Origin: Massilia sp. PAMC28688
GTDB taxonomy: Bacteria > Pseudomonadota > Gammaproteobacteria > Burkholderiales > Burkholderiaceae_D
Direction of reading: 5' to 3'
Assembly (NCBI RefSeq): GCF_019443445.1
Contig: NZ_CP080378.1
Location: 4,464,001 to 4,528,000, forward strand
Length of the DNA: 64,000 nt
The notes under the pieces were generated by a model. That model saw only the letters and a list, made by a program, of their open reading frames with translations, made no database searches and had not been told where the DNA came from. Shown here piece after piece: positions 53,940 through 64,000 of this stretch (the first letter of the stretch is position 1; the number at the start of each line of letters is the position of its first letter). The position numbers and the translations under genes were made by a program.

Positions 53940-56316
53940 GCCATCGCCCGCCGGCGCCCACGAGCTGGCCGCGCTGCACGCCTGGTGGCGCGCTGCCAAT
54001 TACCTGTCGGTGGGCCAGATCTACCTGCTCGACAACCCGCTGCTGCGCCGGCCACTGACGCTGGCCGACATCAAGCCGCGCCTGCTGGGGCACTGGGGCA
54101 CCACGCCGGGCCTCACTTTCATCTATGCCCACCTGAACCGCGCCATCCTGGCCCACGGCGTGTCGGTGCTGTACGTGGCCGGGCCGGGCCACGGCGGGCC
54201 GGGCATGGTGGCCGGCGCCTATCTCGACGGCACCTACAGCGAGGTGTATCCGGACATCGGCCAGGATGAGGACGGTCTGCGCCGGCTGTTCCGCCAGTTT
54301 TCCTTTCCCGGCGGCATCCCCAGCCATGTGGCACCGGAAACACCGGGTTCCATCCATGAAGGTGGCGAGCTTGGCTATTCGCTGGCGCATGCCTTTGGCG
54401 CCGCGTTTGACAATCCGGACCTGGTGGTGGCGTGCGTGGTGGGCGATGGTGAAGCCGAAACCGGGCCCCTGGCGACCAGCTGGCATTCCAACAAGTTTCT
54501 CAATCCCGTGCATGACGGCGCCGTGCTGCCCATCTTGCACTTGAACGGCTACAAGATTGCCGGACCCACAGTACTGGCGCGCCTGCCGCGCGCCGAGCTG
54601 GCCGCGCTCATGACCGGCTACGGCTACGAGCCGCTGTTCGTCGAAGGTGACGACCCGCAAGCCATGCACCGCCTGATGGCGGACACGCTCGACCGGGCGC
54701 TGGCGCGCATTGGCGCCATCTGGCGCGAGGCGCGCAGCCACGGTTTTTCCAGCCGCCCGCGCTGGCCCATGATCGTGCTCAAGACACCCAAGGGCTGGAC
54801 CGGCCCGGCCGAAGTGGACGGCAAGGTGGTGGAAGGCAGCTGGCGCGCGCACCAGGTGCCGCTGGCCAATCTCGCGCGCGAAGACCACCTTGCCCTGCTC
54901 GAACACTGGCTGCGCAGCTATTGTCCCGACGAGCTGTTCGATGGGGCCGGGCGCCTGCGCCCGCAGCTGCAGGCGCTGGCGCCGCGCGGCGAGCATCGCA
55001 TGAGCGCCAATCCCAGCGCCAATGGCGGCGCCGTGCTGCGCGAGCTGGTGCTGCCCGATCCCGCCGCCTTTGCCCTGGCCTTACCGGCCCCGGGCGCCGT
55101 GCGGGCCGAATCGACCCGGGTGCAGGGCCAGTACCTGCGCGACGTCATGCGCGCCAATATGCACAACTTCCGCCTGTTCAGTCCCGATGAAACCACCTCC
55201 AACCGCTGGGATGCCGTGCTCGAGGTGACCGACCGCTGCTCGGTGGCGCTCATTGACGACGGCGACGAGCACGTGGCGCCGGACGGGCGTGTCATGGAAA
55301 TGCTGAGCGAACACCAGTGCCAGGGCTGGCTCGAAGGCTACCTGCTCAGTGGGCGGCATGGCATGTTCTCGTGCTACGAAGCCTTTATCCATATTGTCGA
55401 CTCCATGTTCAACCAGCATGCCAAGTGGCTCAAGTCGGCGCGCCAGATTGCCTGGCGCGCACCGATTGCCTCGCTCAACTACCTGCTGTCCTCGCACGTG
55501 TGGCGCCAGGACCACAATGGATCGAGCCACCAGGATCCCGGCTTCATCGACCATGTGCTCAACAAGAAGGCCGACATCGTGCGCGTCTACCTGCCGCCCG
55601 ACGCCAATACCCTGCTGGCGGTGACGGATCGCTGCCTGCGCAGCCGCAACCTGGTCAATGTCATCGTGGCCGGCAAGCAGCCGGCCGAGCAGTGGCTGGA
55701 CATGGCGCAGGCTGCGGCGCATTGCCGGCGCGGCCTGGGCGTATGGGACTGGGCCAGCAGCGCCGGCGACAATGACGACGATGTCGATGCCGTGCTGGCC
55801 TGCGCCGGCGACGTGCCCACGCTCGAGGCGCTGGCGGCGGCCCAGCTGCTGTACCAGTATGCGCCCGCGCTCAGGCTGCGCTTTATCAATGTCGTCGACC
55901 TGATGGCCCTGCAGCCGCCGCACGCCCATCCGCATGGCCTGTCCGATCCCGCCTTCGATGCCTTGTTTACCGCTTCCCGGCCGGTGGTGTTTGCCTACCA
56001 TGGCTACCCGACCCTGATCCACCGCCTGACTTACCGCCGCACCAATCACGACAATCTGCATGTGCATGGATTTCGCGAGGAGGGCACCACCACCACCCCC
56101 TTCGACATGGTGGTGCTCAATCAGCTTGACCGCTTCAGCCTGTTCAATGCGGTGGTGCAGCGGGTACCGGCCCTGGCCGGCATGCGAGAACAGGCGCACG
56201 CCTTCGTCGCCGCCAGGCTGGCGGCGCACCGGCGCTACATCGAAGAGCACGGCATTGACCTGCCCGAGATCATCGACTGGCGCTGGGCCGGCGTGCCGGG
56301 GCGCGCCAACGCATGA
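53932..56316 (+). CDS. xfp: Xylulose-5-phosphate/fructose-6-phosphate phosphoketolase
   Basis: The 794 aa thiamine-diphosphate enzyme cleaves xylulose-5-P or fructose-6-P with phosphate to acetyl phosphate, feeding acetate kinase encoded just upstream. Visible are [15 protein letters not shown] (residues about 18-32), [34 protein letters not shown] (about 83-99), [25 protein letters not shown] (in parts, about 124-148), [23 protein letters not shown] (ThDP/Mg site, about 172-194, in parts) and the C-terminal [20 protein letters not shown] stretch. Length and motifs are normal. The operon makes ATP without respiration. Confidence 0.95.
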   Translation: MREPSPAGAHELAALHAWWRAANYLSVGQIYLLDNPLLRRPLTLADIKPRLLGHWGTTPGLTFIYAHLNRAILAHGVSVLYVAGPGHGGPGMVAGAYLDGTYSEVYPDIGQDEDGLRRLFRQFSFPGGIPSHVAPETPGSIHEGGELGYSLAHAFGAAFDNPDLVVACVVGDGEAETGPLATSWHSNKFLNPVHDGAVLPILHLNGYKIAGPTVLARLPRAELAALMTGYGYEPLFVEGDDPQAMHRLMADTLDRALARIGAIWREARSHGFSSRPRWPMIVLKTPKGWTGPAEVDGKVVEGSWRAHQVPLANLAREDHLALLEHWLRSYCPDELFDGAGRLRPQLQALAPRGEHRMSANPSANGGAVLRELVLPDPAAFALALPAPGAVRAESTRVQGQYLRDVMRANMHNFRLFSPDETTSNRWDAVLEVTDRCSVALIDDGDEHVAPDGRVMEMLSEHQCQGWLEGYLLSGRHGMFSCYEAFIHIVDSMFNQHAKWLKSARQIAWRAPIASLNYLLSSHVWRQDHNGSSHQDPGFIDHVLNKKADIVRVYLPPDANTLLAVTDRCLRSRNLVNVIVAGKQPAEQWLDMAQAAAHCRRGLGVWDWASSAGDNDDDVDAVLACAGDVPTLEALAAAQLLYQYAPALRLRFINVVDLMALQPPHAHPHGLSDPAFDALFTASRPVVFAYHGYPTLIHRLTYRRTNHDNLHVHGFREEGTTTTPFDMVVLNQLDRFSLFNAVVQRVPALAGMREQAHAFVAARLAAHRRYIEEHGIDLPEIIDWRWAGVPGRANA

Positions 56317-59051
56317 CGGCCCCTCCCGCCATGGCGCCGCCGGCCGCGCCAGCGTGGCACGCGCTGGCGGCTGATCAGGCTTTGGCGCAGCTGGGGGCCA
56401 CGGCGGCAGGCCTCACATCGGACGAGGTGGCGGCACGGGCGCGCATCCATGGCGACAACTGCCTGCCGCCGCCGCCGCGGCCACACCCGCTGGCCGCCTT
56501 CCTGCGCCAGTTCCACAATGCCCTCATCTACGTCTTGCTGGCCTGCGTCCTGATTACCGCGCTGCTGGGCCATTTTCTCGACAGTGGCGTGATCCTGGCC
56601 GTGGTGCTGGTCAACGCCCTGATCGGCTTCATCCAGGAAGGCAAGACGGAAAAGGCCATGGAGGCGATCCGGCGCATGCTCGCGCCCACGGCCACGGTCT
56701 TGCGCGATGGGCGCCGCATGACCGTGCCGGGCGCGGCGCTGGTGCCCGGTGACATCGTGCTGCTCGAAGCTGGCGACAAGGTGCCGGCCGATGTGCGCCT
56801 GCTGTCGGCGCACGCGGTATCGGCCCAGGAAGCGGTGCTGACGGGCGAATCGGCGACGGTTGGCAAGCAGGTGGCCGCGGTGGCGGCCGGCGCCGCCCTG
56901 GGCGACCAGAGCTGCATGCTGTTTTCCGGCACCATTGTCGCCACCGGCCAGGGCCACGGCGTGGTGGTTGCCACGGGCAGCGCCACCCGCTTCGGGCAGA
57001 TCAGCGCCATGATGGTCACGGTCGAGGCGACCAGCACCCCGCTGGTGGAGCAGATGGCAGTGCTGTCGCGCTGGCTGACGGTACTGATCCTGCTCATTGC
57101 CGTCTTGCTGCTGGCGTACGGCTATTTCGTGGGCCACCAGCCCTTCGGCACCATCTTCATGGCCGTGGTGGGACTGTCGGTGGCGGCCATTCCGGAGGCG
57201 CTGCCGGCCGTGCTGACCGTGACCCTGGCCATTGGCGTGCAAGCCATGGCGCGCCGCAATGCCATTGTGCGGCGCCTGCCTGCCATTGAAACGATCGGCT
57301 CGGTATCGGTGATCTGCACCGACAAGACCGGCACCCTGACGCGCAACGAGATGGTGGTGGCGTCAGTGCTGACCGCCGCCCATGCCTTCACGCTCGACGG
57401 GGACGGTTACGGACCGCAAGGGGTGGTGCGGCTGGACCGGGCCGTGGTCGCCCGCGGCGAACATGCGGTGCTCGACGAGCTGGCCCTGGCAGCGGCCCTG
57501 TGCAATGATGCCGAGCTGCAGCTGCGCGAGGGGTGCTGGACGGTGGAGGGCGATCCGATGGAAGGGGCGCTGCTGGCCCTGGCCGGCAAACTCGGGATCG
57601 ACGCCGCCACCGCGCGCCGCGCCTGGAGCCGCAGCGACGCCATTGCCTTCGATGCGCGCCACCGCTTCATGGCGACCCTGCACCACGACCATGAGCACCA
57701 CGCGGTGGTGTACGTCAAGGGAGCGCCGGAACAGCTGCTGCTCATGTGCCGTGACCAGCGCAGCGGCGATGGCGGCCAGGCCGCCCTCGATCGCTCAGCG
57801 TGGGAGCGCCGGGCAGAAGAGCTGGCCGACTGTGGCCAGCGCCTGCTGGCCTTTGCCATGCTCAACATCGACGATGGGCGAACGGTGCTCGAACACAGCG
57901 ACCTGGCCGGCTCGCTCACGCTGCTGGGCATGGCCGGCATGATCGATCCGCCGCGCGCCGAAGCCATTGCCGCCATTGCCGAATGCCGCGGGGCCGGCAT
58001 TGGCGTCAAGATGATTACCGGCGACCATGCGCGCACGGCGGCCGCCATCGCGCACCAGGTGGGGCTGGTGCACCAGAAGGTGCTCACCGGCGCCGCGCTC
58101 GAGGCCATGGATGATGCCGCCCTGCGCTGTGCCGTGCGCGACTGCGATGTGTTCGCCCGCACCAGCCCCGAACACAAGCTGCGCCTGGTCATGGCCCTGC
58201 AGGCCCAGGGCATGACGGTGGCCATGACGGGCGACGGGGTCAACGATGCCCCCGCCCTCAAGCGGGCCGATGTCGGCATCGCCATGGGCCGCAAGGGCAG
58301 CGAGGCGGCCAAGGAAGCGGCCAGGATGGTGCTGGCGGACGACAATTTCGCGTCGATCGTGGAAGCGGTGCGCCAGGGCCGTACGGTGTACGACAATATC
58401 AAGAAGGTCATCAGCTGGACCCTGCCCACCAACGCCGGCGAAGCGGCCACCATCGTCGCCGCGCTCCTGTTCGGCATGGCTTTGCCGATTACACCCATCC
58501 AGATCCTGTGGGTCAACCTCGTCACTGCCTCCACCCTGGGCTTTGCCCTCGCGTTCGAGCCTACCGAGGCCAGCACCATGCGGCGCGCGCCGCGCCAGCG
58601 CAGCGAAGCGCTGATCGGCCCCTTGCTGGGCTGGCACATTGGCCTGGTGGCGCTGCTGATCCTGGCCGGGGTGTTTGGCATCTATAGCTACGCCAGCGGG
58701 CGCGGCTATCCGCCGGAGCTGGCGCGTACCATGGCCGTCAATACACTCGTGGTGATGGAAGTCTTCCATCTGTTTTTTATCCGGAATATTTACGGCACCT
58801 CGCTGACCTGGCAGGCCGTGCGCGGCACCCCGGCCGTGTGGGCGGCCGTGGCCGCCGTCAGCGCCGCCCAGCTCAGCCTGACGTATCTGCCGCCGTTGCA
58901 GGCGCTGTTTGGCACCCGCGCCGTGGGCTTCGGCGACGGCCTGCTGATCATCGGCGTTGGCGTGGCCCTGTTCGCCTTGCTGGAAACGGAGAAACAGATC
59001 CGCCTGCGCCTGGCGCGGCCAGCGCTCCCGCCGCAGGCCTTACCATTGTGA
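56313..59051 (+). CDS. Cation-transporting P-type ATPase (P2-type, HAD-IC)
   Basis: The 912 aa membrane pump has an N-terminal cation-ATPase domain, [10 protein letters not shown] (residues about 186-195), the phosphorylation motif [10 protein letters not shown] (about 338), [11 protein letters not shown] in the nucleotide domain, and [21 protein letters not shown] (about 637-657, in parts). M4 reads IPEALP. M6 reads [12 protein letters not shown], lacking the Asp of the Ca2+ pump consensus (NLVTDG), so a Ca2+ specificity is doubtful; the ion is unknown. The ATG overlaps the xfp stop by 4 bases, making ackA-xfp-ATPase one operon; ATP from acetate kinase could supply ion homeostasis at low oxygen. 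Confidence 0.93.
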   Translation: MTAPPAMAPPAAPAWHALAADQALAQLGATAAGLTSDEVAARARIHGDNCLPPPPRPHPLAAFLRQFHNALIYVLLACVLITALLGHFLDSGVILAVVLVNALIGFIQEGKTEKAMEAIRRMLAPTATVLRDGRRMTVPGAALVPGDIVLLEAGDKVPADVRLLSAHAVSAQEAVLTGESATVGKQVAAVAAGAALGDQSCMLFSGTIVATGQGHGVVVATGSATRFGQISAMMVTVEATSTPLVEQMAVLSRWLTVLILLIAVLLLAYGYFVGHQPFGTIFMAVVGLSVAAIPEALPAVLTVTLAIGVQAMARRNAIVRRLPAIETIGSVSVICTDKTGTLTRNEMVVASVLTAAHAFTLDGDGYGPQGVVRLDRAVVARGEHAVLDELALAAALCNDAELQLREGCWTVEGDPMEGALLALAGKLGIDAATARRAWSRSDAIAFDARHRFMATLHHDHEHHAVVYVKGAPEQLLLMCRDQRSGDGGQAALDRSAWERRAEELADCGQRLLAFAMLNIDDGRTVLEHSDLAGSLTLLGMAGMIDPPRAEAIAAIAECRGAGIGVKMITGDHARTAAAIAHQVGLVHQKVLTGAALEAMDDAALRCAVRDCDVFARTSPEHKLRLVMALQAQGMTVAMTGDGVNDAPALKRADVGIAMGRKGSEAAKEAARMVLADDNFASIVEAVRQGRTVYDNIKKVISWTLPTNAGEAATIVAALLFGMALPITPIQILWVNLVTASTLGFALAFEPTEASTMRRAPRQRSEALIGPLLGWHIGLVALLILAGVFGIYSYASGRGYPPELARTMAVNTLVVMEVFHLFFIRNIYGTSLTWQAVRGTPAVWAAVAAVSAAQLSLTYLPPLQALFGTRAVGFGDGLLIIGVGVALFALLETEKQIRLRLARPALPPQALPL

Positions 59052-59059
59052 TGGCCGGC

Positions 59060-60652
59060 TTAAGGAGAAGGGGGCGCTGCGGCCGCCGGCACGGCCTGCA
59101 AGGCCTCGCTGATGGCGCGATGCGGGCCCCGTGCGGCCAGCGAGCGCAGCAGCGCGGCGTCGCGCCGGTAGATATCCTCGGCAAACAGGGCGCGGCCCTG
59201 GCGGTCGGTGGCGGCGGTGGCATAAAACAGCACCACTGGAATGACATCGTCCAGCGTCACGCGCCGCATGGGGCCTGGGGCCATGGCTGCCGCGATGCTT
59301 GCAGCGTCCCATGGCGCCTGGCCGTCCAGCACGAACTGCGCCAGCTCGGCCGGGCGCTCGAGCCGGATGCAGCCATGGCTGAGGTCGCGCCGCGTCTTGC
59401 CGAACAATTCGCGCGCCGACGTGGAATGGAGATAGATATTCATGGGGTTCGGCATGGCAAATTTGACCGCGCCCAGCACATTGTGGGCACCGGGGCGCTG
59501 GCGCACGCGCAGCGTGCCCGCGCGCAGGGCGGCGGCGGCGCCGGGGCCGGCGCTGCGCTGCACCTGGCCTGAGGCGCTCACCAGTTCCATCTGCTGGCGA
59601 ACCAGATAGCCCGGGTCGCGTGCCAGTTTGGGCGCAATTTCTGCCCGGGCAATGCTCGGTGGCACATTCCAGTAAGGATTAAATTCCAGGTAGCGCATCT
59701 GGCCAATGAATAAGGGGGTCTGGGTGCGCGCGGCCTTGCCCACGATGACCTTCATCTCCAGTGGCGCGGCGGCCGGCGCGGTGGTATTGAAGGCCCACAG
59801 GCGGTAGGCGGCGACGTTGACGACGATGATGCGGCCCGGCCGCAGCGGCGGCATCCAGCGCAGCCGCTCCAGTGTGAGCGCGAGCTGGCGCACCCGGTGG
59901 CCGAGCGGGACTGCGAGCGCGCCCAGGGTGTCGCGGTCGAGCCGGCCATTTTCAGCCAGGCCGTGGCGGGCCTGGAAGCGCGCCAGCGCCGCTGCCAGCT
60001 CGTTGGGAGAGGCCGCTTCAGGGTCCAGGTCGCCCAGCAGCACCAGGCGCTCGCGCAGCGCTGCCAGGGCAGCCGGCGGGCTGGCGGTCAGCGCCCCGCC
60101 CGGCGCCAGGCCGGCCGGCGTGGGCCAGGGCGGTGCATCCCGGGCCAGCGTGCGGTAATGGCGCAGGCTGGCGCGCACGCGCTGGTACAGGGGATTGCGC
60201 GGTGCCGCGGCCTCTACCGCCGCGCCGGGATCCTGGCGCTGCATTGCCATGAGCAGCTGCCCGGCCGGGTCGAAGCGCGCCACGGCGCCATCACGGGCGG
60301 GCAGGCGCAGGTCGGGCGCCACCCGGCCTTCGTGCAAGTCAGACAGCAAATGCAGAATGGCCAGGCTCAATGCGCGGTCAACGCCGTAGTCGCCCTGCGA
60401 CAGCGCGAAGCGCGCAGCGAGCTCGTCGGCCGCGTAGTCGCCGGGATCGAGGCCATGCTCGGCCGCCTGGCCCAGCAGGGCCAGCGCCGCGGCGGCCGTA
60501 CCCGGCTCGTGCCACAGCAAGGCTGGTGCGCCGGGCGGGTAGAGGCGCTGCATCATCTCGGCAGTGGCGGCCGGGTCGGGCGCGGCAGCGGCTGCGGGCG
60601 CGTTCGCCAGCGCGGCGGCCAGCATCAGGGCGGAAAGGCATCGGGCAATCAT
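59060..60652 (-). CDS. L,D-transpeptidase, YcbB/LdtD-like
   Basis: The 530 aa periplasmic enzyme has a signal peptide (cut near AAAAAP, residue about 23), a long N-terminal region with a peptidoglycan-binding-like segment (FQARHGLAENGRLDRDTLGAL, about 230-250), and a C-terminal YkuD catalytic domain. The domain contains YLEFNPYWNVPPSI, a HSTSA.ELFG stretch and the active-site SHGCIRLERP near 425, with the nucleophile Cys. It would form 3-3 peptidoglycan cross-links. A perfect FNR box precedes it. It converges with the P-type ATPase gene with 8 bp between stops. Confidence 0.92.
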   Translation of the reverse strand: MIARCLSALMLAAALANAPAAAAAPDPAATAEMMQRLYPPGAPALLWHEPGTAAAALALLGQAAEHGLDPGDYAADELAARFALSQGDYGVDRALSLAILHLLSDLHEGRVAPDLRLPARDGAVARFDPAGQLLMAMQRQDPGAAVEAAAPRNPLYQRVRASLRHYRTLARDAPPWPTPAGLAPGGALTASPPAALAALRERLVLLGDLDPEAASPNELAAALARFQARHGLAENGRLDRDTLGALAVPLGHRVRQLALTLERLRWMPPLRPGRIIVVNVAAYRLWAFNTTAPAAAPLEMKVIVGKAARTQTPLFIGQMRYLEFNPYWNVPPSIARAEIAPKLARDPGYLVRQQMELVSASGQVQRSAGPGAAAALRAGTLRVRQRPGAHNVLGAVKFAMPNPMNIYLHSTSARELFGKTRRDLSHGCIRLERPAELAQFVLDGQAPWDAASIAAAMAPGPMRRVTLDDVIPVVLFYATAATDRQGRALFAEDIYRRDAALLRSLAARGPHRAISEALQAVPAAAAPPSP

Positions 60653-60702
60653 GGGCAGGGAGAGTCAAGCGCTTGGGCGCGTAAAAAAAGTGGCGGAAAG
60701 CC

Positions 60703-60744
60703 ATGCTAGGGGGCGCGGCGTCAAAAAAGATTGATGCACATCAA
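60703..60744 (-). promoter_or_regulatory. Class II FNR/Anr promoter of the L,D-transpeptidase gene
   Basis: TTGATGCACATCAA (60731-60744) is a perfect FNR box. On the minus strand TAGCAT (60708-60703) begins 22 nt after it. Predicted start is about 45 nt before the ATG. The neighbouring HlyD gene ends 67 bp away and is transcribed in the same direction, so readthrough is also possible. Confidence 0.85.
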
Positions 60745-60811
60745 AACAGCCCAGGTTCGTCCCGGCCAATCCACATGTAGCCGCCGTGGTGGGCAAGGCG
60801 CTGTCCTGTCC

Positions 60812-62032
60812 TTAGTGGCGCCGCGCCACACTGCGCACCTTGACCCTGGCGCCGTCGTGCACCCCGGATGCCGGATAGACGATCACTTGCTGGCCCGGCG
60901 CCAGCCCATCGAGCACCCACGCCTCCATGTCGTTGCGCCCGCCAAGCCGGACCGGCGTCAGGCTGGCCCGGCCATCGCGCACCCGGTATACCGCCATGGC
61001 GCCGTCGGCGTCCGCTCGGCCCGGCAGCGGAAACAGGGCCGCTACCGGCACCTTGACCACCTGCTCGCGGCGCTCGGTCATGATGCGCACAGTGACGCGG
61101 TAGCCCACGCCCATGGCCGTGGCGGCGCCGTCCGGGTCATCGAGCGTGATCACGACCCGTACCCGCTGCTCTTCCACGCCGAGGGCGGAAATCTTGGTGA
61201 AGGCGGCCGGCTCGATCCGGCGCACGCGCCCGCCCAGCGGCGGGCCGCCCCAGCGCGCAATGCGTACCGCCGCGCCGGGCCGGGCCAGTACGGCGTCAGT
61301 GGTCAAGAGCTCGGCCACCACTTCCAGCCGGCCCGGGTCGCCCAGTTCCAGCAGCGGGGCCCCCGGCGCCACCGCCACTTCGCTTGGCGCGAGCACGCGC
61401 AGCACGCGCCCGGCGACCGGCGCGCGTACCGGAAACATGGCGCTGGCCTGGCCCAGGCTGCTGCTGGCGGCCAGGGCGGCGCGTGCCTGCTCGGCTTCGT
61501 GCCGGGCAATCTGGCGCTGCGCCCGTGCGGCGTCGAGCTCGCGTTCGGCCGCTGCCAGTGCCAGCTGCTCGCCTTCGACGCGGCTGGCGGCGACAAAGCC
61601 GGCGTCGCCCAGGCGAGCGCTGCGCTGATAGTCATGGCGGGCGCGCTCCTGCAGCACAGCGGCGCGCGCCACGCCTGCCTCGGCGGCGCGAACCTGGGCC
61701 AGGGCCGCGTCCAGGCGCGCCTGCTGCTGGCGCACGGTGCGCGCGTCAAGCAGCGGGGGCTGCGTCGGGCGCAGCTGCGCGACCACGGCGCCCGCGGCCA
61801 CGGCATCGCCTTCGCGCAGGCCAATGCGTGCCAGCTGACCGGCCAGCGGCGCCGCCACCACATACTGGTCCACCAGGCGCGTCTTGCCGTCATCTTCAAT
61901 GGCGCTCTCGAACGTGCCGCTGGTCACCGTGGCCACTTCCACTTCCAGCGGGCGCGGCGCAAAGGCCCAGGCCAGCGCTGCGGCCAGCGACAGCGCCGCG
62001 CCTCCCCAATACAGGTATCGGCGTGTGTTCAT
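60812..62032 (-). CDS. HlyD-family periplasmic adaptor protein
   Basis: The 406 aa adaptor has an N-terminal anchor (YWGGAALSLAAALAWAF, residues about 8-24), a first lipoyl half (EVATVTSGTFESAIEDDGKTR, in parts), a coiled-coil hairpin about 95-190 rich in Ala/Arg/Gln/Glu (QQQARLDAALAQVRAAEAGV), and the second lipoyl half FPVRAPVAGRVLRVL (about 200), followed by a beta-barrel. It starts 1 bp after the ABC permease stop, so the two are one tripartite or MacA-like export system. No outer-membrane partner is visible in the window. Confidence 0.92.
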   Translation of the reverse strand: MNTRRYLYWGGAALSLAAALAWAFAPRPLEVEVATVTSGTFESAIEDDGKTRLVDQYVVAAPLAGQLARIGLREGDAVAAGAVVAQLRPTQPPLLDARTVRQQQARLDAALAQVRAAEAGVARAAVLQERARHDYQRSARLGDAGFVAASRVEGEQLALAAAERELDAARAQRQIARHEAEQARAALAASSSLGQASAMFPVRAPVAGRVLRVLAPSEVAVAPGAPLLELGDPGRLEVVAELLTTDAVLARPGAAVRIARWGGPPLGGRVRRIEPAAFTKISALGVEEQRVRVVITLDDPDGAATAMGVGYRVTVRIMTERREQVVKVPVAALFPLPGRADADGAMAVYRVRDGRASLTPVRLGGRNDMEAWVLDGLAPGQQVIVYPASGVHDGARVKVRSVARRH

Positions 62033-62033
62033 A

Positions 62034-64000
62034 TCACTCCCGTGTCTTGAGCACTTCGACCAGGTTCAGACGGTCGATGTGGCGCCGCACCACCAGGGCG
62101 CTGGCCAGCCCGGCGCCGAGCACGGCCAGCGCGGCCCATGCGTAGGTGGGAGCCCGGATCACGACTGGAAAGTGCAGCTGGTCTGACTTCATGAGTTCGG
62201 CAATCAGGCCCACCAGGGCCCGTCCCATCAGCATGCCGGCCGGCAGCGCCACGGCAAGCACGATGGCCATCTCGCCCAGGAGCATGGCCGACACTTCGGC
62301 CCGGGTAAAGCCCAGCACGCGCAGGCTGGCCAGTTCCCAGGCCCGCTCGGACAGGGCAATGCGGGCATTGTTGTACACGACGCCAACGGCAATCACGGCG
62401 GCAAAAGTAGTGAGGATGGCACTCATGATGCGCACGTTGCGGGCCGTGATGTCTTCCATGTTGCGCAGCATGGTGTGCTTGCTCCAGGCGCCGGCCACGC
62501 GCGGCATGGCCTTGCTTGCTGCGAGCACGCGCGCCTCGGTTCCCGGTTCGACCGACAGCACGAAGCCGGTGCTCAGATCGCCATCGGCCAGCAGCCGGTT
62601 CAGGGCCGTGCGCTCCATGTAGGCATTCAGGCCAAACATTTCATCGACCGTCGCCCGCAGCGGCACCATGAGGGTGCGCTGGCGGCCTTCCAGCACCTCG
62701 ATGCGCACCAGCTCGCCGATTTCCAGGCCCAGCTTGTCGGCCAGGCGGTCCGTCAGCACCAGGCCGCGCCCGTCAAGCAAGGTTTCGCGCTGGGCCATGT
62801 CGATCACCCGGTACAGTTCCGGGCGGCCCGCATAGCCGCGCAAGATGGTGCGCTCCTGGCGCTGGGCATGGCCTACATTGACAGTGACAAAGCGCAGCGA
62901 CTCCACATGGCGTACCCCGGGCAGGCGCCGCAATTCGTGGCGCACGCTGTCATTGACCGGATCGGTGGTCCACATGCTGATGTCGCCGCGCAGGCCCAGG
63001 GTGAACTGATTGTCGACCACGACATCAATGGCATCGCGGAAGAAATTTCCCATGATGACAATGGCCACTGCGGCCGCGACCCCGGCGATGGCCAGGCTGG
63101 TGCGCGCCGGGCGCCGCTCCATGTTGCGCACCGTCATGCGCAGGGCCGGGCCGGCTGCCTGGATGCCCAGCCGCTCGAGCAGGGTGGGGCCAAAGCGGGG
63201 CGGGGCCGGTGGGCGCATGGCTTCGGCCGGTGCCAGGCGCGCGCTGGCCGCAATCGCGTGCACGGTCCCGGCGATGGCTGTGCCGGCCGTGATGGCGGCC
63301 CCGATAAGCAGCAGGGCAGGGCTGATGCGGTGCTCGAACGTGGGAAAATGAAACGTTTCGGCGTACAGGCGCGTGAGCAGATAGCCCAGTTCCTTGCCCA
63401 GTCCGACCCCCAGCACCAGACCGGCGCCGACAATGAGCAGCACGAATTGCAGGTAGTGGGCGCCAATGGCGGCGTTGGCGTAGCCAAGCGCCTTGAGCGT
63501 GGCGATCTGCTCGCGCTGGGTGGACACCATGCGCGCCACCACCACATTGAGCAGGAATGCGGCCACGCCCAGGAAAATGGCAGGCAAGATGGTTCCCATC
63601 ACGCGCTGCTGCCTGACCTCGTTGTCGAGCATGGCGTGCGATACCTGCTGGCTGCGGTCAAACACTTCGCGCCCGCCATAGGCCTTGACCATGGCCGCGA
63701 TGGCGGCGATCGCCGGTTCCACGCGCGCTCCCGGCGCCAGTTTGAAGGCGGCGCGGTTGAAGGCGCCTTCCATATTGTAGGCTGCGGCCAGCACCTCGCG
63801 GTCGATCCAGAAGATGCCGAAGCCGCGCGCGTCGGGCATGCCCCACAGCCCGGCGAAAATGAATTCAGGACTGAGCGCCACCCCGACCACGAGCAAGGTG
63901 CGCTGCTTGCCGTTGATCAGGGCCCGCAGGCGCGAGCCCGGTCCCAGGCCGCGCGCCCGGGCAAAGGCTTGCGAGACCAGCGTCTCGATATCATGGTCGG
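62034..64000 (-). CDS. FtsX-type ABC transporter permease (5' end outside window)
   Basis: The frame is open to the window edge (HDIETLV...), so the true start lies to the right; at least 655 residues are present. It shows two FtsX/MacB-type halves, each with a large extracytoplasmic domain: EQIATLKALGYANAAIGAHYLQ around the first half, and the second half ending with ELASLRVLGFTRAEVSAMLLGE (in parts) and a final NLVEVLKTRE. About eight hydrophobic helices are visible. With the HlyD adaptor it forms an export or lipoprotein-type ABC system; the ATPase is probably upstream. Substrate unknown. Confidence 0.92.
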   Translation of the reverse strand, partial: DHDIETLVSQAFARARGLGPGSRLRALINGKQRTLLVVGVALSPEFIFAGLWGMPDARGFGIFWIDREVLAAAYNMEGAFNRAAFKLAPGARVEPAIAAIAAMVKAYGGREVFDRSQQVSHAMLDNEVRQQRVMGTILPAIFLGVAAFLLNVVVARMVSTQREQIATLKALGYANAAIGAHYLQFVLLIVGAGLVLGVGLGKELGYLLTRLYAETFHFPTFEHRISPALLLIGAAITAGTAIAGTVHAIAASARLAPAEAMRPPAPPRFGPTLLERLGIQAAGPALRMTVRNMERRPARTSLAIAGVAAAVAIVIMGNFFRDAIDVVVDNQFTLGLRGDISMWTTDPVNDSVRHELRRLPGVRHVESLRFVTVNVGHAQRQERTILRGYAGRPELYRVIDMAQRETLLDGRGLVLTDRLADKLGLEIGELVRIEVLEGRQRTLMVPLRATVDEMFGLNAYMERTALNRLLADGDLSTGFVLSVEPGTEARVLAASKAMPRVAGAWSKHTMLRNMEDITARNVRIMSAILTTFAAVIAVGVVYNNARIALSERAWELASLRVLGFTRAEVSAMLLGEMAIVLAVALPAGMLMGRALVGLIAELMKSDQLHFPVVIRAPTYAWAALAVLGAGLASALVVRRHIDRLNLVEVLKTRE

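Noticed and set aside
1..64000. tRNA, rRNA, integrase or insertion-sequence genes
   Set aside because: None recognised when reading both strands; gene content is continuous and native in composition, so no mobile element is claimed.

Overview
The window is about 64 kb of GC-rich, almost fully coding chromosome from a betaproteobacterium. Gene content and style (exosortase-associated EPS genes, long-chain N-acyl amino acid synthase, prkA-yeaH-spoVR, acetate kinase-phosphoketolase operon, FNR-type boxes) fit the Oxalobacteraceae, for example Massilia, Duganella or Janthinobacterium relatives. That placement is inference from gene families; there is no rRNA or other marker here. I see no tRNA, rRNA, insertion sequence, phage or CRISPR array.

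Region 1 (1-5.3 kb) is NAD metabolism. The end of nadA and nadC run rightward. Facing them is a likely leftward operon, nadB - DMT exporter - Sir2-type NAD-dependent deacylase - Blc-type lipocalin.

Region 2 (5.4-19.6 kb) is an exopolysaccharide / exosortase-A satellite locus without the exosortase itself. It holds an EpsB-type sugar transferase, the paired exosortase-associated hydrolases 1 and 2, a small methyltransferase, a polysaccharide deacetylase with altered metal-ligand motifs, two GT-B glycosyltransferases, a FeeM-type N-acyl amino acid synthase coupled to a vanillyl-alcohol-oxidase-family flavoprotein, a PrsT-like TPR protein and a nucleotide-sugar epimerase. It ends in a block of short tandem repeats (periods 10, 11 and 21 bp).

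Region 3 (20.2-38.2 kb) combines stress, metal uptake and transport: the spoVR-yeaH-prkA operon, a Fur-box-preceded siderophore receptor, a PPOX-like stress protein, DUF445, a second TonB receptor next to a DUF2946 protein (possibly copper related), a secreted Ala/Pro/Lys-rich protein, D-lactate dehydrogenase, YkvA, a SulP transporter and a Na+/H+ antiporter-like protein.

Region 4 (38.2-64 kb) looks like an oxygen-limitation island. It holds a PEP-synthase/rifampicin-phosphotransferase-like enzyme, a DUF819 membrane protein, a FabI paralogue, a quinone-reductase-like flavoprotein, a PPTase, a PAS-GGDEF-EAL protein, DUF2933, a tandem UspA, Hsp20, a HAF-repeat lipoprotein, acetate kinase, phosphoketolase, a P-type ATPase, an L,D-transpeptidase and an HlyD/FtsX-type ABC exporter. 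Three perfect FNR/Anr boxes (TTGAT-N4-ATCAA) and one 9/10 box lie upstream of the universal stress protein, ackA, the L,D-transpeptidase and fabI. Each has a -10-like hexamer 22-23 nt downstream, the geometry of a class II FNR promoter. Between the HAF gene and ackA are decayed remnants of an MBL/beta-CASP hydrolase gene (start codon lost, large internal deletion) and a thymidine-phosphorylase-family gene whose 5' part runs in frame into ackA.
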